60,653 nucleotides of DNA from Ruminococcus turbiniformis (GTDB lineage: Bacteria; Bacillota; Clostridia; Lachnospirales; Lachnospiraceae): positions 1 to 60,653 of the forward strand of contig NZ_JAJEQX010000026.1 in NCBI RefSeq assembly GCF_020687545.1. Reading direction: 5' to 3'. Under the pieces are notes generated by a model, which did not search any database, had not been told where the DNA came from, and worked only from the letters and a program-made list of their open reading frames with translations. Positions 58,068-60,653 of this stretch are shown in pieces. The position numbers and the translations under genes were made by a program. Numbering within the stretch: the stretch's first letter is position 1; each line of letters begins with the position of its first letter.

Positions 58068-60074
58068 ATGAAAACATATCAGATAAAAGTTACAGTAAAA
58101 AAATCAAAACCGCCTGTGTGGAAAAGATGTCTTGTACCATCCGGGATTACATTTTCCCAGATGGCTCTTATCCTGGATGAGATCATGGAAGAAACGGCGG
58201 ACAACGGGTATGAATTTGAGTTTTACCAGGCGGGAATCCATCTTCGGGAATGGACGGGAGAAGAGAATACTGTTCGCAAATATAATTTTGACTATATGTG
58301 CGCATCGGATACATACGTGGACAGTCTGATGGACAACGAGGAATGGTTTACCTTCCGGAGCGGAAACGGAGACCGGCAGTACAGGGCAGAGATCGAAAAA
58401 CGGACTGCACAGGAGATCTGCTATCCGTCTGTCATAAAGCAGAAAGAATCCTCCGGGATACAGGAATGGATGGATATGGAAGTAATGAACCGGGAACTGG
58501 AGCAGCTTTTTCGTCTGAGAAGTGCGGAACCGGATTGTGCCGGATATGAGGAGCTTCGTCAGAGGATTGAAGCAGGGAACAACGGTCTGGACAGAACAGA
58601 TACCCCTGTCAGCAGAACCGAACATAATGTGAAATGCACTGATTCAAGACTGAAGGAAATGGCAGGTCTGCTAAGAGAGACACTTGCAAGTGATCTGACT
58701 GCAAAAATAATGAATGAGATCTTTGACAGCGAAACCGGAGAGACGGTTGATCAGGAGAAAATGTATAACAGTCTGGACGACGCGGCACAGCAGATGCGAA
58801 GAACGATCAGGGAAAGAATGTTTGGATATAAAGAATCAGAAGGAGAATCCCGTAAACCGGATATTATAGAATACCTGAAGGATGCAACGCGGGACGAATT
58901 AAAAGAGATGGCGGAGGATCTGGAACTGAAGCATTACAAGTCACAGAACAAGGAGACGCTTGCGGAAAGAATTAAAGAGGAAATTTTGAAGCCTGATGTA
59001 ATGGAAAAGAGGATGCTTCTGCTCAGCGACGATGAGATAGAAGCTTTTGAGCATGCGATCGAAAAGAAAGGTGGATACTACCCTTCCTACAGGGAGATGG
59101 AAACGCTGGACAGACTGTATGCTTTATCGTATGTGATCTCCTATGCAGATGATTATGCGGAGGTGCCGGAAGAAGCAGCACATGTATATGAAGAGATCAA
59201 TACGCCGGAGTTTCAGAGAAGAAGGCAGGAGACATTCTGGATGTATCACAGCCTTCTGTTTACAGAGCTTCTTTACGGCTCGGCTCCGGTAAAAGTTATC
59301 CAGAAGATGATGAGAAAATGTCTGGGACGGCAGTTAAACCGGGAAAAGATAGGAGAACTTTTCCACAGTATACCGGAGAAGCTGAATCCATGTGTGATGC
59401 GTGACGACAAGGTGATATTTAAAGAGATTCTTCGGGAAGATCTGTATCTGAAGGTGGAGGCGTCGCAGGAGGGAAAAGATTTTTATATACCGACGGCATG
59501 GGAAATTCAGGATTATACAGAAAACGGATACCCGACCAGAGATCCGCATTACCGCAGACTGAAAGGATTTCTCGCAAAGAAAATGAAGTTGAATGCCGAT
59601 GAGGCGGAAGATTTGATGCCGGTGATATGGGGAAAGGTTTCCATGGGAGCCGGGATGTCGGACATTATGGAAATTTTTGACAATATAGGAGCGATTTTTC
59701 CGTCAGAAGACGCAGTCAGAGAATTTGTTCAGATTATGACGGATGTCAATAATAATACGAGAATGCTCAGCAACAGGGGGTATACGCTAAATGAAATTGT
59801 ACAGATGATGCCGCAGACGCTGAAGGGAAAGCTTCCGACGATTGTTCCCATGAGCAGTGCGGCGGCGGATATGCTAAAGGAATCGGCGGGGGATCTCAAA
59901 AAGATGGGATTTGGTGTGGATCTGGACTCGAATGCAGATGAGATTCCTGTGGCGGCAATGCCGAACGGAATATCCGGGAAAACCGTGACAGGCAGCAGAA
60001 AAATTTATCCGAATGATCCCTGTCCATGCGGCAGCGGGAAAAAATACAAGAAATGCTGCGGGCGGAATAAATAG
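58068..60074 (+). CDS. pRiA4b ORF-3-like / SEC-C domain protein
   Basis: A 668-residue protein of unknown function. The N-terminal 120 residues resemble the pRiA4b ORF-3 domain (YQIKVTVKKSKPPVWKRCLVPSGITFSQMALILDEIM). A short Rho-N/SAP-like stretch occurs near 265-305 (IIEYLKDATRDELKEMAEDLEL). A long helical middle follows, and the C-terminus is a SEC-C zinc motif (PNDPCPCGSGKKYKKCCG). GGAGG precedes the ATG. The pRiA4b domain is named from a plasmid ORF and also occurs in chromosomal proteins; no transposase is nearby. The zinc motif suggests contact with nucleic acid or ribosome, which is inference. Confidence 0.82.
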   Translation: MKTYQIKVTVKKSKPPVWKRCLVPSGITFSQMALILDEIMEETADNGYEFEFYQAGIHLREWTGEENTVRKYNFDYMCASDTYVDSLMDNEEWFTFRSGNGDRQYRAEIEKRTAQEICYPSVIKQKESSGIQEWMDMEVMNRELEQLFRLRSAEPDCAGYEELRQRIEAGNNGLDRTDTPVSRTEHNVKCTDSRLKEMAGLLRETLASDLTAKIMNEIFDSETGETVDQEKMYNSLDDAAQQMRRTIRERMFGYKESEGESRKPDIIEYLKDATRDELKEMAEDLELKHYKSQNKETLAERIKEEILKPDVMEKRMLLLSDDEIEAFEHAIEKKGGYYPSYREMETLDRLYALSYVISYADDYAEVPEEAAHVYEEINTPEFQRRRQETFWMYHSLLFTELLYGSAPVKVIQKMMRKCLGRQLNREKIGELFHSIPEKLNPCVMRDDKVIFKEILREDLYLKVEASQEGKDFYIPTAWEIQDYTENGYPTRDPHYRRLKGFLAKKMKLNADEAEDLMPVIWGKVSMGAGMSDIMEIFDNIGAIFPSEDAVREFVQIMTDVNNNTRMLSNRGYTLNEIVQMMPQTLKGKLPTIVPMSSAAADMLKESAGDLKKMGFGVDLDSNADEIPVAAMPNGISGKTVTGSRKIYPNDPCPCGSGKKYKKCCGRNK

Positions 60075-60155
60075 CGGAATCAGACGGATAATGCCGTATA
60101 AGGTGCAGGAAGCCAAGCCGGGAAGAACGGGTACAGTGAGGAAGGAGTACGCCAT

Positions 60156-60653
60156 ATGCGGGGGAATGGAAAAATGCAGCATGTATATGTAACGGAATAT
60201 AATCCAAAATGGGAAGAAGAATTCCGAAAGGAAGCGGAGCGGATCAAAAAGATTCTGGGAGAGTCCTGCATCGGGATTTACCATATCGGCAGCACGTCTG
60301 TGCCGGGGCTTAAGGCAAAGCCGATTATAGATATCATGCCGGTGGTGCAGTATATTGCCGATGCAGATGAATACAGAGCGGAATTTGAAGAAATCGGGTA
60401 TGAATATATGGGCGAGTTCGGCATTCCCGGCCGGCGCTATCTGAGAAAAGGCGGGGATGAACGGACTCATCAGGTTCATATTTTTGAAGAAAAAAATGAG
60501 AGGGATATCCGCAGACATCTGGCTGCGCGGGACTTCCTTCGAAGCCATCCGGATGAAGCGCAGGCATATGGAGAGTTGAAAGCGGATCTCGCGGAAAAGT
60601 ATTCCCACGATATTGAGGGGTACTGTGATGGGAAGGATATGTTTGTGAAAACG
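60156..60653 (+). CDS. GrpB family protein (UPF0157, nucleotidyltransferase-like), partial
   Basis: An open frame of 166 codons that runs off the right edge. AAGGAG (60142-60147) lies 8 bp before the ATG. The product shows the GrpB/UPF0157 signature: VTEYNPKWEEEFRKEAERI, then YHIGSTSVPGLKAKPIIDIMPVV (the GS...D-x-D-like nucleotidyltransferase motif), then RTHQVHIFE and ARDFLRSHPDEAQAYGELK. The family is usually about 170-190 residues, so only the last few codons are missing. Function is unestablished. Confidence 0.87.
   Translation, partial: MRGNGKMQHVYVTEYNPKWEEEFRKEAERIKKILGESCIGIYHIGSTSVPGLKAKPIIDIMPVVQYIADADEYRAEFEEIGYEYMGEFGIPGRRYLRKGGDERTHQVHIFEEKNERDIRRHLAARDFLRSHPDEAQAYGELKADLAEKYSHDIEGYCDGKDMFVKT

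Noticed and set aside
58068..58430. Treating the pRiA4b ORF-3-like domain as evidence of an insertion element
   Set aside because: No transposase, terminal repeats or disrupted neighbour; this domain also occurs in chromosomal genes.

Overview
The window looks like chromosome of a gut-type member of the Lachnospiraceae (Clostridia, Bacillota). This rests on gene content (GntP permease, MATE pump, clostridial Rpn-type nuclease, K+-type membrane pyrophosphatase, XDH-family operon, large Lachnospiraceae-style TPR/AAA protein), on strong AGGAGG ribosome sites and TTGACA/TATAAT promoters, and on moderate-GC genes set in AT-rich spacers. The genus is not determined. I saw no rRNA, tRNA, CRISPR array, prophage or intact insertion sequence.

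Layout. 0.4-2.4 kb: a marR-MATE efflux operon with a repeated palindrome in its leader. 2.5-11.1 kb: a PrpR_N-type regulator, then an aldaric-acid operon: tartronate semialdehyde reductase, GntP permease, DHDPS-family enzyme, galactarate dehydratase, glucarate dehydratase. 11.2-16.4 kb: a glycine-rich membrane protein, an Rpn nuclease with a stop codon near its 5' end, a PfkB kinase, and a membrane diguanylate cyclase frameshifted at an A9 tract. 16.4-27.0 kb: a GntR regulon. Three matching operators link the regulator gene to a divergent locus: a sugar ABC transporter/HAD/isomerase/MgtC operon on the minus strand and a circularly permuted GH3 beta-glucosidase plus a DUF3810 protein on the plus strand. 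27.1-32.3 kb: an aconitase-family hydratase and an ECF sigma factor with a membrane-anchored beta-propeller partner. 32.3-36.2 kb: a GT2-GtrA-YfhO cell-envelope glycosylation set. 36.2-37.3 kb: an AT-rich transcription unit with promoter and terminator but only a 29-codon ORF. 37.3-45.1 kb: a 1097-residue TPR/acidic-repeat/AAA protein, GlgB and a membrane pyrophosphatase.

45.2-57.6 kb is the most unusual part: a DASS/SLC13 carboxylate carrier, a TetR regulator, and an operon encoding a three-subunit XDH-family molybdenum enzyme, a family I CoA-transferase, a stand-alone adenylating enzyme, a degenerate TetR-like protein and a PaaI-type thioesterase. The FAD subunit has a complete GltD-like Fe-S/flavin NAD(P)H module inserted between its two halves. 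Its loop cysteines resemble those of 4-hydroxybenzoyl-CoA reductase. The same TetR-type operator occurs before the carrier and twice before the operon, and the operon leader can fold into three hairpins, the last an intrinsic terminator. My inference is uptake, CoA activation, NAD(P)H-linked reduction or hydroxylation, and hydrolysis of an unidentified carboxylic acid. The window ends with a DUF1292 protein, a pRiA4b/SEC-C protein and a truncated GrpB-family gene.
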